NCBI RefSeq assembly: GCF_040954835.1
Contig: NC_090723.1
Span: forward strand, 8,814,001-8,878,000
Origin: Lepisosteus oculatus
Taxonomy: Eukaryota; Chordata; Actinopteri; Semionotiformes; Lepisosteidae
DNA: 64,000 bases
Direction: 5' to 3'
This document shows, piece after piece, positions 40,698-53,489 of the stretch. Made by a program: the position numbers and the translations under genes. Positions within the stretch are counted from its first letter, which is position 1, and every line of letters begins with the position of its first letter. A model generated the notes under the pieces. The model did not search any database. It was not told where the DNA came from and saw only the letters and a list, made by a program, of their open reading frames with translations.

Positions 40698-43600
40698 GTA
40701 AAGCCTTCAGTTAAGTAGTGAAGAAGTAGTAGTACTGTCTCTCAACCACCTCTGCCACACATCACAGCTGTTGTTGCTCATGATGGTCTTTTAAACCCTC
40801 TGCTTTTCTTGTCTTGCTGTGACGGGGTCCCTATGACATTACCTACAAGTGGAATGTGTGCTTTGTGCAGAAGCTCAAGTGTGCCATATTGTATTCCATT
40901 TGTACTAATTTCTGTGAGTCATGTTGGAGGTGATATGACCCCTTTGGGGTATAGAGATGCCCCTGGCATCTTCTGGCTTCTGCCCCAGCAGCTCTGACGG
41001 CTCTCTCACACCGTCCTCTCCTGGTGCTCGTGAACGGCCGAGCAGATTCCTGTCCAGTTCGTGACCGTTCAGTACCTCAAGGCCACCAGCACCTGAGCTG
41101 TCACATCAGTCCTGCCCATCTCTTGTTCAAGCCTGAAAGAGCTTGCTGGAAGAGGAGTGTCCAGTGATTTGTCATCAAGCCTCAGAAGAAGGCTTGCCTC
41201 ATGATTGTCTAGCCCAAGGTCATTCAGGGTCTGGTCCTAGAGGGCTGGTCAGTGTGTCTGTAGGTGTTCTATCCTCTTTAAAGCAGCAGCACCTGAAGAG
41301 CTCGGGGCGGCTGATAAACAGGTCCAATTAAGCCACTAATGAAATGATTGAGGTCGTTCGTTCTAGCCTAGTGTGAATATTCTTCTGAATAACTCCCTAA
41401 CAGGAGGTTTGAGCTAAATAAGCTATCATGAAGGTGAAAATACAAATTAACTCCATGGCTGGGGGGAGTGAATTAATACGTGGTGCTGTTTTTTCCCCTC
41501 TCTATATTGAAATCATTTGCCAGCTCTGTAATGTTTATTTTTGAGTAGAAAATGCGTTTTCTTGGACAGTCAGTTAAAAAAAAAAGTTTGGCCAACTTTC
41601 AAACAAGCAAACCCAACTGCCAAGGTCATTCAGTGTAATAACAAAACTCTCTAACAGTAAAGGAGTTACTCTAATAAAAGTCAAACCTTTCCAGTGTAAC
41701 GTTGCATTGGGATACAGAATTATTTTTCTTCTGTGTATATGGACGAACGTAAACTTAATAAGAGACGAAAGGAGACTAATTCACTGCAGTGGTTTTAACA
41801 CCACACTCATCGTTATCAGTGAGTGACATCATATTTCATCTTTAATAATTGCGTTCCGCTGTCCCATTGTCGTGTTCCTTAGCATTGGCGTGCAGGGTCA
41901 GAAAAATAGCTAATTAGGGCCCAGTGGAGAGCAGGTCTATATGCACTTACCTGTGAACATCTGTACTGTGGGGTCAGCTCACTGTGAAAAGGTGTTATCG
42001 AAAAACACAGCAAGTTTTCTGCACGATTGGTGTCTTCTTGTCAGGTGGGATGACTTGGGATGTTTTACTATTTTGTTTTGTTGATGCTGCCATAAGAATT
42101 CTTTGTCTTTGAAATGGATCTTTGCAGTACCGTGTTTGTGACGCTCTCAACCATTAACCAAAGGGGCTTCAGGGATTTAAACTCGGAAAATCCATAAAGA
42201 CGGGACTGTATGGTACAGAATCTTACTAGTCCTTTCACTCCAAGACTCCCAAGAAAAGCAAACTGCCCTGACTGCTTCCTTAACACAGCCGTCCAAGAAC
42301 ATCCTAACACCTATGTGAAAATGTAAGACCTACCAGCTAACTGATATTATTGTAATTGATTAATTGACCAGCAGTGAGACTTCAAGGTGTCAGAGATCTT
42401 TGCCTCTTGTAGCAGGTGGGCTTACATTGTAATCTGCCATGATTTTATTGATGTATTTTTAATGTTTGTGACTGAAGAATTAACGTTTGAAATAGTCTGT
42501 TATTTTTGTATTGCTTGACCTTTCCTCTCATAGCCACTAGAGGGCAGTGGGACGACACCACCCGTCGCTGTTACACTTCAACTGTCTAAAGAACACCTAC
42601 AGTATGACAAATGAGATATTATTCATGTGTATTTAGTATAAACTCTTAATTGCAGTGTACTTAGAGTAGAATACCCAACTATGCTGTTGAAAGCAGGTGC
42701 ATTGGATCCTCAAAGGAAATTCTGCAGTACATGTGCTATTGAGCAAACAAGCAAAGGTGAACTCAACAGTCTCTTCACATCCGCAGTCGGTTTATGTTCT
42801 TGTGTCTGTGCCTGTTGACACAGCTGCTGAAATCAGACTATTGTCCATGTAGGTATAATGTTAAGAGCATAATACTGTGTAGCCACTTCAAAGAACTGAT
42901 CAGATAGTTATGAATATTGACCGCACCCCTTGATCCCAGGTCCCCCACTCACACACTGTGCACCAGATTCTTTTTAAATGGTGTGCTGACGAGGTGTTCC
43001 TGTGTCATGCAGTATTGGCAGGATCGCCTAAGCTGAGCCCTGTCCTTTCCAGGGGGGTCGCTCAGTTGCTGCCAGTCATTGGGAGTAGACAGAGAGTCTA
43101 GCTAGAGTGTAATACTGGAATTATCAGCCTTTAGGTGGAATTCAGAAGAAACGCCCCATTCCATTGCACACACTGTCACATATGTTGGCTGCTGCAGCCA
43201 AAGACTTAGTCATGTGAAGGCAAATGCACGGTCCTTTTTGGAGTGGCCGCTATCTGAAGTTCAAGCTTATTGTCATACTGTATGGACTTGAGTACAATGA
43301 AAGGCTTGCTTGCGTGTTTTCCTCACATGACAAATGCTCTAGAAGATGACATTAAAGATGGCACAACAAATGACATTGCAGTTCTTGGAGATGGGAACAG
43401 GATATAACTGGTTTAAGTTTAGCCAGCATTTAGATAGCACTGTGTGCAAAATTCAGCAGTGGCAGTATTTTCAGATCAGTGCAAAAGAGAGGGGTGTCAG
43501 TGGGGGGTAGAAGGATTTAAGAGGTAGAGTTTAGGTGTCTTGTGGCTGTGGGATAGAATGCTTTCTTTGAACCTAGAGGTCTGGGCTTTTATACTCCTAA

Positions 43601-45409
43601 ATCCCAGGCGTTCCCAGGATGGGTTAGATCTTGACTATATTATTCGCCATTTTGAGGCTGCGTGTGTTGAAACTTGCGGGGATGGAAGGCAGTTCTGTAC
43701 CAGTGATGGCCTCAGGTTTCCCCACCACCTTCTGTATCTACTCCCTGCATCCGCTCCCTCTGGCTAGATAGGGATTACATAACTGGTTCATTCGACACCA
43801 AGCGCTCCCATGTACAGTAATTGCCTTATCGGAGAGAAGCAGTGGAGAGTATCTGGTGCATGGGATGGGGCGCTATTGTGTCTACTAGAACAATATGTGC
43901 GTGCCATTCATTTCTCCTCCCGAGCCAGGCTTAATGACTCGGAGATTATGTAAACAAGCAGGTGCCTTATTATGCATGACCTCTGGATGGGGTTATTTGC
44001 AACCTGATCTCGCTTAATTCTACACGCAGGCCGGACAGGTAGTAATCTCTGTTGAGAACGTATCCTGCAGAGGTTCACGACAGGTGTGAATCCTGAACAC
44101 TCTGCGGGGTTTCAGGCTAGGGATTTTGAAGGTCACCCCTGCTGTAGGGTTCGCTCCCAATCAATTCAGGCCTCACGAAAAATGGGGTTTCAGTATAATC
44201 ATTATTTATTAATAAAATACATAAAATATTTATTTTTACAAAATCGGTTATCACATGCAATTCTCAGACAAAAAGAAAGTACTTCATGGTGCACAGTGTA
44301 TAAAACAGTTCATCAGACAAAACACTCAGAAAGAATTTTTTAACGAATGTTTCAGTCACTGCAGTAAGAATAACTGGGTGAAAACTGTGTTCAATAGGAC
44401 TCCGTCTTTGAAACAAGCTATTTAGACAAAGACACCAAACTCTGTTCCTGGAGAACCTAGTGTCTTCTGGTTTGTGTTCCAGCCTGAGCAGACAATTAAA
44501 CAAATACCTTAATAGTTGAAGGATATTTCTTAACTGTACCTTAGAACTGCTGTAAAAGACCTTATTTATAAAACACACCAGAGCCTGTGATTATGCAGCT
44601 AATTAAATAATTACACCAACTATGTAACTGAGAGCTCAGGTGGAACAGAAACCAGACGACACCAGACCTTCCAGGAACTGAACTTGAGAACCCTAACGTA
44701 CACAGTAAACCGAGCTATAAATATGATAACCTAAAAAAAATCACATTGCAGAGCTAGCTTCCCGTTGTTCGGAAATAATTCAAGTTTCGATGATTGGAGA
44801 CAGAAGTTTAAGTCAGAATATGGAGAAGTACTAGAGCAAGGGTGGTAAACCTTAGCTCCTGGAGTCCATGCCCTTTCAATACTTGAAACGTTCCAATACA
44901 TTAAGTGATACATTGAGCCTTAATTGCCTAATTAATGCAGGTGCTGCAGATAATCATTTCGATAAGGATTGGTTGGAGCAATGAAGTGCAATAGCCTGCA
45001 CTTCATTGGAATCCCAATGCCAGGACTGCTCCCCCTGTGATTAGTTTTCTGATTAGAATTTCCAACCGCTTGGTTTAGTTGTGCCAGTCTTATCCCACCG
45101 TACTGTACTGGTGCCATCACAAGAGCAAAACGCCAGCATGCAGAATCTTTAGGGTGGATGTCAAGTCATTCGCTGAAAACATCTCAAGTAAGACAGTGGC
45201 CAGTCAGCCATTTATCTCAGAAACACAGGCCCCGCTGAGTGGATTGGGAAAGAAAGGAGATTTGTATGTTACAACGTTATGATGACAATATTACTGTGTT
45301 CAGTATCAGCGCATTTACAGAGAGCTTACTTTACAACGCTTTCTGTAAGAACGATAAGAAAAGGTTTCAAATGAGAAGAGTTTGTTTGGGCCACGTACGT
45401 AGCCTATTT

Positions 45410-45640
45410 GGTCATTAGCAGATAATTGATCCAAGCATCTTATCCAGCCATTTCTCAAAAGAAGCCAGGGTCTCGGCTTCAACAACATGGCTGAGTAGCT
45501 GGCTCCACACTGCCCACAAACCTTTGGGTTGAAACCAACTACCCAGTCGTGTGAGAAAGGACTTCACATCTGCTCTGTTCAGAAGCAGTTCCCTCTCTCC
45601 AGTCCAGGAGAAAGGGTGATTTAATTCTGATCTTTTGTCC
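45410..45640 (-). mobile_element. LINE 3'-end remnant, family E
   Basis: A 75-codon minus frame ends HVVEAETLASFEKWLDKMLG, the clearest coding version of this family's tail in the window. Confidence 0.7.
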
Positions 45641-48309
45641 ACAACTTAGCCATGTGTCAATTATACAAGACCTCTTTTGGGGAAAGTCCCGTTATGCTTG
45701 GTGAAACAAAACCCCACCAATTAATATAGAAAGCTTGCAAAGCTTGTCCAAACTTGTTTTTGAGATTGCTAATGTAAAGAAATTCATTGTTTTTTAATCT
45801 CCTTTGGGGCACCACGTCTCCGAGCTGGGCGATGTGAACCCAGCTCTGAGTTAATCTGGGTAAGGTTTGCCACACGGGCTCCTGGTGCTTCATCTGTGCT
45901 CCCCTCCGACAGAGGGATTAGCAGTCGAGCTCTCCAAGCTATTTCTGTTCCACTGCCAAAATCCTTCAGCTTTTTATTAACCTCAAAAAAGCTCCAGATC
46001 AGTAAGCTTAACTATTGTATTTTTAAGAGATGAGAAGTACTGTTTTTTCTTAGTTTTTTGCCTCTAAAATCCATTCTACTCCTTAGCATAAGCCACAGGG
46101 AACATATACTAGGAGGAATTAAAAGTATTGGCTCAAATACTCATTTGTTGTGTTTCTAATGACGCGCAGTATATTTTGCTCAGAAATGAAAAGCTTATAC
46201 CATTCCCTTTTAATCATTGTGGTCCTAATTCTTAAAACTTAATTTCTTGGGGCTCGATAAAAATGTCTTTTTCTCTTAGGGTGTTACTCCAGATACTCCA
46301 CCACAGAAATACTGAAGCAAGGCCAGTCAAAGGTTATTGGTGGTTGACCAACTGCACTGCTTGGAACCTCTGTGTATACTGAAGTTTATTAAAATGTAAT
46401 CTTATCTTTATGTACCAATTTAAATATTTAACATGGGAACTGAGGGATTAGGATTAGGTGTTTTAGTTTTGTATTCCCTGCATTATGGTGTTGGAACCCA
46501 CCTAGGGTGCTGGCTTTGGTAGGGTGCTTGTCTTTGTTCAGGGAGTGCCAGTGTGTGAGAGCTCTGCTCCCTGTCTCCTCACTCTCTCATTGTGAAATCG
46601 TGATTTGAATCCACTGTCATGAGTTCTGTGAACAGGAATTCCACACAGGTTGAACGTTTGGTGACTTGTCAGAGCCAAACAACAGCGATCTCTCTCTCCA
46701 GACACAGGCCTCAGGTGAGAGTAAATTTATTTCTGTGCTCACATTCCCACAGCTGGGAATGAGAGCAGGGAATCAGACCTACAGGTATTTAGTGGGCAGG
46801 TGCCCCCAGTGTGCAGGGAGCCAATCAAATCCAGAGGGTGGAATCAGGAGCACAGGGTTACCTCTTGTAAACCTTATTTTTGCTTGGCAGCACCTTGAAC
46901 TGTACGGTACAATATTAGCAAATTCAGCAAGTGGCCCAAATTGACTGGCACCTTTTATGTTGATTTAATTTTTAATATGATTGAATATGATTTTTGGGAG
47001 GTTTCTTTCTTCTCCCTCTCCTTTTCAAAGATGAAGGTTCATTTTTCAGCTCGGCGCACACCTAACCAAAGAGAAGTCTGAGATTTTACTCCTCATTCCT
47101 CTTTCCTTCTCTGCTCTTAAGCAAACCAACAGTGTTAAAGGGGAGCTGCAGTCCTAGGTTCCTAGACTGGTTATTATATCTAGGTCACAAAGTAAATTCA
47201 TTGAGATTATAGAACATAAATTCTGAATTTCGAACGAAGCACAAAATCGTGAACTTTGTGAAAGTACTGTATAGTCTCCGTGTTGTCACAAACCTCTGGT
47301 CTCATCAAGGGCGAGATCAAAGTTCACAAGAATTTGCGATGTGATGGGGCCCTTCCTGCTCGCTAGTCGAATGACTAATGTACTGTGATGTACAAGAGAA
47401 GTAGTACAGGTTGCGCAGCGGACGTTTCACTGTATAAATGTTCCAATGTGATCTGCATGCAGAGTTAACAACTAAGTAGTGTTTGTCTGCAAAACAATCT
47501 CAAAGGCGAGAGCAATATTTCTGTTGGATTAAAAGAGATGTATTAACAAGCCTGCTTGTTTAAAGTGTAATAGGGTTGAATCATGTCACCAGAAATTTTG
47601 TTGCTTTGTTCTGAATCGCAGAATATCGCGCTGTGCATAGCTGGAAATGTAGTCTATTTTGTGATGTAAATTGGAGGTTTTGAAAGTTTCTGTGTACTTT
47701 TAACTTTCATTGTGGTTTGAAATGCGCTCGTCAATGCTGATTCTTTCTAACCCCGAAATATGAAAATAGCGTTGCAGTTCCCCTTCCATTATGAAGCTGT
47801 CTACTCCAGCTGAGCTGTGTAGTTTCATTCAGTAAGCTCAACACTGAGGGTCTTGGCCTTCCAGCATCTCGACTGAAGTGGACATCAGACTGAGCAGCAG
47901 GAGGAGGCCATCTGCAAGGCCAGGGGAATCCTGGGACTCAAGCGATTGCAGTTGAACTAGGATGGGATTGAGGGGTACATTTCTGTACCTGTAGTGTGCC
48001 TTCCAGCTGGGCCTCAACAATGGGCCACAGGAAGCCTTTCCTGCCCCATGCAGCAGTAGAACAGTGTTGGAGCAAATCACCCAGAAGCAGGAAACAGGAA
48101 ATGCTGTTTGGGAGGGGGTCAGGGGACAGGCCAGCCAGGAGCAGGTGTAGTCTGTGTCCTTCCCCACGAGTCCACTCATCGATAACCAAGGCCGAACGTG
48201 TCATATACAGTACGGGACCGATTAAGGGCTGCGGCCCGTGTCCTGTGGAGGCGCACTGTGTGTCCAGACCCTGGACCATGCCAGTCCAGGATCTCGTCAC
48301 CTGCACCCC

Positions 48310-48672
48310 CTATTTTTCGGCCTTGTGGTTCTCGTCGCTGTGCGTGTGCTCCGGGAACAGGTTGGGGTTCTCCGCCAGCGTGGCGCGGATCTTCTTCTTC
48401 TCCTTGAAGCGGCCGGAGTGCGAGACCTTCACGTGGCGCCCCCTGGTGGCGTTCTTGTCCACGATCTTCTCCAGGCGGGCGTTGAGCTGGCTGTCCTCGG
48501 CCACGCCCCCTGGCCCGCCCAAGGCCCCGCCCCCACCAGGAGGGGCGTGTCCAGCGTCCTTGTTGCCGTGGTTGTTGCCGAACTCGGCAGGAATCTCGTA
48601 CAGGACCTTGGACTCCGACTTCTTCTTGCGCAGGAAGGTCAGCTTCCACCAGCTGTGTTGGGGGTCTGCCAT
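48310..48672 (-). CDS. prr15l: Proline-rich protein 15-like
   Basis: Small PRR15-family protein of unknown biochemical function, encoded in a single coding exon (120 residues, TAG stop). Family landmarks are clear: [12 protein letters not shown] at 8-19, LYEIP at 24-28, RLEKIVDK at 66-73 and [20 protein letters not shown] with AENPNLF at 80-106. These match human PRR15L, which is about 100 residues. The extra length is mainly a Gly/Pro-rich insert at residues 43-57 and a longer tail. It is very basic, with no signal peptide or membrane segment. A likely acceptor (CCAGCCCAG, exon edge at 48690) lies 18 bases upstream of the ATG, so a noncoding 5' exon is probable. Its position after pnpo, on the opposite strand, is the same as in human. 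Confidence 0.95.
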   Translation of the reverse strand: MADPQHSWWKLTFLRKKKSESKVLYEIPAEFGNNHGNKDAGHAPPGGGGALGGPGGVAEDSQLNARLEKIVDKNATRGRHVKVSHSGRFKEKKKIRATLAENPNLFPEHTHSDENHKAEK

Positions 48673-48770
48673 GACCAGAGATGGACAGACCTGGGCTGGA
48701 TACAAAATGCGGATAAAACACTGAAAGATGCAACAATGCAATCACCACAGGTGGCAAAATAGTATTTTAA

Positions 48771-48772
<2 letters not shown>

Positions 48773-48827
<55 letters not shown>
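48773..48827 (+). repeat. (TTA)n microsatellite
   Basis: Perfect trinucleotide run of about 18 units, about 100 bases upstream of the prr15l start codon (likely in its 5' intron). Confidence 0.97.
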
Positions 48828-48828
<1 letters not shown>

Positions 48829-48835
48829 TCATCCG

Positions 48836-49065
48836 GCAGCTTTGTTCAGTAATGGATAGGTGCTTTAGACTCTTGATAAGAGGGTTGCAGGTTCACATCC
48901 TGGGTGGGTCACAGCTGTTGCAGTGCTGACCCAGGTGCGCCAGCAAGTATAATGCATGTATAATGCCTTGCTGTAGACTGTGGTTTTCAGTTCCTTATTT
49001 TAAATGACCTGAGAATGATCAGCGACCAACTGATTTGCCTGATTAAATAAAGGATTAAAAATACA
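48836..49065 (+). mobile_element. tRNA-derived SINE, third type
   Basis: Box A-like sequence followed by GACTCTTGATAAGAGGGTTG and box B GGTTCACATCC. The tail has AATGCCTTGCTGTAGACTG. It directly follows the TTA microsatellite. Confidence 0.6.
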
Positions 49066-49084
49066 GTCATTTTTTCAGAAACAA

Positions 49085-49200
49085 ATCTGGCATCCTAAAT
49101 AGGAAGAGGTAAAGTTTCCACAGCTGAAACAGTGTTTTTTTGCTTTACCTTTCAGCATGAAAGAAGCCTCCACCTCTTCCTTTGCGTGCTGATGCAGATC
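49085..49200. repeat. Foldback-type repeat, decayed
   Basis: GGAAGAGGTAAAGTTTCC on the left, CTCCACCTCTTCCTTTGC on the right, around CACAGCTGAAACAGTG. Related to 30050-30215. Confidence 0.5.
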
Positions 49201-49261
49201 CCTACTTGGACATCCTAGCTATTTAGTTGATCTTATTATTTGTTGCTAATTAATGATAATA

Positions 49262-49604
49262 ATAATTCCTGCTCTTTTCTGGACACTCCACTCAAAGTGA
49301 TTCACAGGTAATGGTAGCTCCACCTGGATGATGCGCCAGTCCGCTCCCCACACAGCAGCTCTCAGAGCAGAGTGATGAAGCCAGTTCAGAGATGGGGTTA
49401 ATTAGGAGGCCATGATGGGTAAAGGCCAGGGGGAAATTAGGCCAAGATGCCACGGTAACACCCCTACTCTTTTCAAGAGACACCCTGGAATTTTTTAATG
49501 ACCACAGAGAGTCAGAATCTCAGTTTTACGTCTCATCCGAAGGATGGTGCCTTTTTTACAGTATATCGTTGCCCGTCGCTATACCAGGGCATTAGGACCC
49601 ACAC
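49262..49604 (-). mobile_element. 5S-SINE family B, 3' part
   Basis: Reverse copy starting at the SINE 3' end (ACACTTATA-type end decayed; GGACACTCCACTCAAAGTGA) and stopping within the body at GCATTAGGACCCACAC. The 5S-like head is missing. Confidence 0.8.
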
Positions 49605-50022
49605 AAAAGTGGGGAGGAGAGCAGAGTGATGAAGCCAGTTCAGGAATGGGGGTTATTAGGAGGCCATGATTGGTAAGGGCCAATGGGAAATTTGGCCAGG
49701 ACACCGGGGTTACACCCCTACTCTTTTAGAGAAAAGCCCTGGGATTTTTAATGACCACAGAGAGACAGGACCTCTGCTTAACTTCTCATCTGAACGACAG
49801 TACCTTTTTACAGTCTAGTGTCCCCGTCGCTATACTGGGGCATTAGGACCCACACAGACCACAGGGTGAGCGCCCCCTGCTGGCCCCACTAACACCTCTT
49901 CTAGCAGCAGCCTTAGTTTCTCCCAGGAGGTCTCCCATCCAGGTACTGACCAGGCTCACACCTGCTGAGCTCCAGTGGGCTGCCAGCCGTGAGTTGCGGA
50001 GTGATGGAGCTGCTGGCTGCAT
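49605..50022 (-). mobile_element. 5S-SINE family B, 5' part
   Basis: Second reverse copy joined to the previous one. It begins inside the body (GTGGGGAGGAGAGCAGAGTG) and runs through the 5S-like head (CTCCCATCCAGGTACTGACC read on the plus strand). Confidence 0.82.
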
Positions 50023-50770
50023 TAGCACTTCACTAAGACACCTCTGCAATGGAACAGATTGAAAAGGCCTGCTGGAGTCTAAATATGCGCCGCCCAGCTG
50101 TTGTTCAAGTTTGCCATCCCGCTGCTGGTGCAAGTGGCCCATTACGTTTTGGTTATCGGCCTCTGCGGTTGCTGGTCTGGAGCAAATTTGAATGCGTGTG
50201 AAAGCGCCACGGCTTATCAGTTTTCCGCAGTCTAATCGGCCAGCCTGCAGCAGCGGGATTCAACTGAAAGGACCGACAAGCCCTCACTGTTCCCTCTCCA
50301 AAGAAAAGCCCGCACAGCTCAGCTGACTTCCTCGTCCCAGTGATTTTTTTTTTCCTGCCCGGTCTTTTGCATACCATTTGAATGTTACAGAGGCTGATAT
50401 CGGCGTGCTCTGGACCCCACGCGATCGGTGGCATTTCGTGTCACTCGACAACCTTGATGACCACTTCGCGCCCGGCCAGGAACAGGCCGGGTCCTCAGAG
50501 TCATGTTGGCAATGCGGTGAAGCAGCATGGGGGTGGTTCCTCTGTACCATCAGCATCAGAATCAGAATGGATTTTTTTTATCCCCTCTGCTTTTAGAATT
50601 TAGATCTTAGCGTACTGCTTTCCTTGGACGAGGGTTAAAAACACAGCCATGACTCGGTCTTCAGCACTACACAACAAAACACAGAAATAGACCAGGACCA
50701 CTCGACTGAGCTGCATCTGCAGACAGTGCTTTTTCAGCTCTCAAGTCCTCAATGGTGTTTTAAATGCACG

Positions 50771-51299
50771 TGTCGCGATCGTCATCCCTCCTCTTAAGGG
50801 CGCTCCGACCCTTTTGTATTTTAGTTTATTACGTGCGCCTGCCCCCGTTATTATTTAGGCCTGGCGCTCCTGCTATTCCTGGCTCAGCATTGGAAGATGG
50901 ACGCCCGGAAAGACTCTAGGAGAGGCTTCAGGACGGCGTCCTGACCGTCTGAGTCCGGGGCTCGGAGCGCCTGGCCTCGTTACCCTGTTTTAACTCCTTG
51001 TTCCTGTTCTGGATCCCGTTCCGGATTTGAACTCTGTCTGTCTTGGATGGTTCTCCCGGCACATGGACCCTGGACTGTGCCCCAGACTTCCCCCTTGGAC
51101 TCTTTGGACTTGTTTGCCTGCCTCACCCCCCCGAGCACCGGATCACCGCCGTGACGCCCCCCCCCCCCCCCCCCATCTGTCAACCCAGTCCTGATTCCTC
51201 TACGTCTCCTCCCTGTTGTCCTTCTCCACTTCCGGATTATACCGTCTGCATAGGGTCCTGAACTACGCTTCACAGGAGCCCAGACCAGCTCCCATTACA
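50771..51299. mobile_element. Candidate solo LTR
   Basis: A 529-base segment bounded by TG (TGTCGCGATC) and CA (CCCATTACA), flanked by GCACG (50766-50770) and GCATG (51300-51304), a 5-bp target duplication with one CpG-to-TpG change. The C-rich, CG-containing interior and the TGTCRCGATC start recall fish Ty3/gypsy LTRs. No internal gag-pol is present. Confidence 0.6.
51159..51174 (+). repeat. Poly-C run inside the LTR
   Basis: Homopolymer of about 16 C; length is likely to be unreliable in assembly. Confidence 0.9.
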
Positions 51300-51639
51300 G
51301 CATGTTCCTCGACTCCCAGACCACAGCCCAGCGCTGATCGCTGCCGGAACCTTCTGTCACACTACAGATTGAATCGCGTTCGTGCTGTGGGTCCACTTGC
51401 AGTCTGAGTGCCCGTCGAAAGGTTGAGAAACAAAGTGTTGCATCTTTTACATCATGACTGCTTCGTGTGGCCACATTTTTCGTAAAGCTTTACAAATCTT
51501 TTCTTCTCTGGAGGCACTGCCACGTCATGACTGTGGCACTCGTCCTCGCACTACAGCACACTGCTGGCTCCACTCAGGAAACCCCCAGGACACCAGGATC
51601 GAACAGAGAAACACAAACACACAGGTGGAAACTACGTGG

Positions 51640-51850
51640 AAGTGCATTTAAAAAGGAGAACAGGAGGCACTATTTTCTCCAGTGTGTTGTGGGACTTTGG
51701 AACAAGCTGCCCAGCCATATTGATGAAGCCGACCATTTCTATGGTATGCCACTTGAAATTTTTTTAACATTTCAGTGTTTTTGCTCTAACCACAACACAG
51801 GAAGAATGAATAACTACTGATTACCAAATGGGCTAAGCTGACTGAATGGC
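51640..51850 (+). mobile_element. LINE 3'-end remnant, CR1/L2-like
   Basis: The coding tail ENRRHYFLQCVVGLWNKLPS matches the C-terminal NRRxxF...VVxLWNxLP pattern of CR1/L2-like reverse transcriptase proteins. It is followed by GGGCTAAGCTGACTGAATGG and CCTTCTCTTGTTC. Confidence 0.7.
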
Positions 51851-52784
51851 CTTCTCTTGTTCATAACTGTTCTTATTTTCTTAACAACCCGTACACATTC
51901 AGGAGACTCCTTAATCATGCTAGTTATTCATTCTTCCTCTGTTGTGGTTAGAGTACAAACACTGAAATGTTAAAAAATATGCTACCTAGTCATTTTTCCC
52001 TGGTTTGATAACGGCCTGCCACAACAGGAGTCTTGCCTACAGACGCGTCAAGGGCAAAGTTCAAGGGTCAGGTTGTCGCCACAAGGTGGCGCCTTTTCTC
52101 CTTGACCTGAAGCACAGGTCCTGTTCTTCCCTGTTAGCCGTGAGGAGAAGGAAGGGCAGAGGCTGTGTTTGCTGTGGTGGATGGAAGGCGGAACATTATA
52201 CCGTAACAATTTATGGTAAAGGAATTCCAGAATGTGAGAATTGAATGCAGACCTGAAAATTGCAAAAACAATTTTTGCGTACGCGTCTGGGAATTCCAGA
52301 TATTGCGAAATGTAGTGAAGGCTCATGTTAGCAGTATCTTCCACTGTCTTGTTGGCCTTCTATGCAAACTGTAGAGTGAATCTGTAATAGTTTTGGGATA
52401 ACGATATATCATGTGTTCCCCAACTTGTGCCCATCGGTCTGTCCTTCCCCTGATAAAGAGAAGATACTGGAATTCCTCCTCTCTGTCGAGACGTGAATCC
52501 TCCTCCTGGATTGCAAAATGGCCTCCTAGTTCTGAATGTTACCTTGCCTTCCCTGTAACTTGCAGTCTTTCACAGGTCCCAGCTAGCAACAAATTGTGAT
52601 TCACCAATGAAAATACGAAATCTCTCGCAGACATGGTGCTCAAGAACGCGAACTTTGGAAAAGAACGTGGATTTTGTCCAACATAGTAAGGATCAGCGGG
52701 GGGTTTTTTAGCCAAAGTGTTTGGGCCATGTTTTGTGTACCTAGCCTTATAGTTTGAGTCTATGGTTAGATTGGGTAAAAAAAA

Positions 52785-53100
52785 GGTGCCGTCCTTTGGA
52801 TGAGACTCTCAGTGGTTATTTAATTAGGGGTGATAATCCTGGTGTGCTTGGCAAATTCCCCCCTGGCCTTTACCAGTCATGACCTCCTAATAATCCCCCT
52901 CTCTGAACTGGCTTCATCACTCTGTTCTCCTCCCTACTGAGAGCTGGTGTGTGGGGAGTGTACTGGTGCACTATGGCTACTGTTGCATCATCCAGGTGGG
53001 GCTGCACACTGGTGGTGGTGGAGGGGATCCCCATGACCTGTAAAGTGCTTTGAGTGGAGTATCCAGAAAAGCGCTATATAAGTGTAAGGATATTATATTT
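52785..53100 (+). mobile_element. 5S-SINE family B, 5'-truncated
   Basis: Lacks the 5S head but keeps the 3' half: GGTGCCGTCCTTTGGATGAG, GGCTTCATCACTCTGTTCTC, AAAGTGCTTTGAGTGGAG and AAAAGCGCTATATAAGTG. Confidence 0.85.
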
Positions 53101-53184
53101 ATGACTGTTAACAAATCCTTTTATTATATTCTTATTATTTTATTGTAGTCTTAATTGTCTCAATTTTTGCTATTCATCCTTAAA

Positions 53185-53487
53185 TCAATTCAGAAATGAA
53201 GAAATCCGTAGACGATGTAGGGTGGTGGATGTGGTTGAGAAGATGCGAGAGGCGAGGTTACGGTGGTATGGACATATCATGAGGAGGGACGTTGAGGAAG
53301 TAACAAAGAGGGTAATGGAATTTGAGGTGGAAGGTAACAGGGGAAGAGGCAGGCCTAGAAAGAGATGGATAGATTGTGTGAGAAAAGATATGGAGGTATG
53401 TGAAGTGAGTGAGGAAGATGTGCTCGACAGAGACAAGTGGAGAAGAGCAACCAAAGCAGCTGACCCCAGGACAGTCTGGGACTAAGG
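53185..53487 (+). mobile_element. RTE-like LINE remnant (C-terminus)
   Basis: An open frame of about 95 codons with RLRWYGHIMRRDVEEV, GRGRPRKRWIDCVRKDM and RDKWRRATKAADP, the typical C-terminal tail of RTE-type (and related) non-LTR retrotransposon proteins. Little decayed, ending in a TAA stop. Confidence 0.75.
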
Positions 53488-53489
53488 CT

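Larger units (their letters stand above)
39720..48300. other. pnpo 3' UTR and intergenic DNA to prr15l
   Basis: After the pnpo 3' UTR, no coding exon recognised. It contains family F segments (40395-40570, 41205-41340, 44420-44530, 44835-44950), a short tandem repeat (40590-40697) and a LINE remnant at 45410-45640. 41400-44400 and 45650-48300 appear largely unique. Confidence 0.5.

Noticed and set aside
48176-48762. Long frames in the other frame and opposite strand over prr15l (174-242 codons)
   Set aside because: They are by-products of the GC-rich prr15l coding sequence, which matches a known family in the correct frame.
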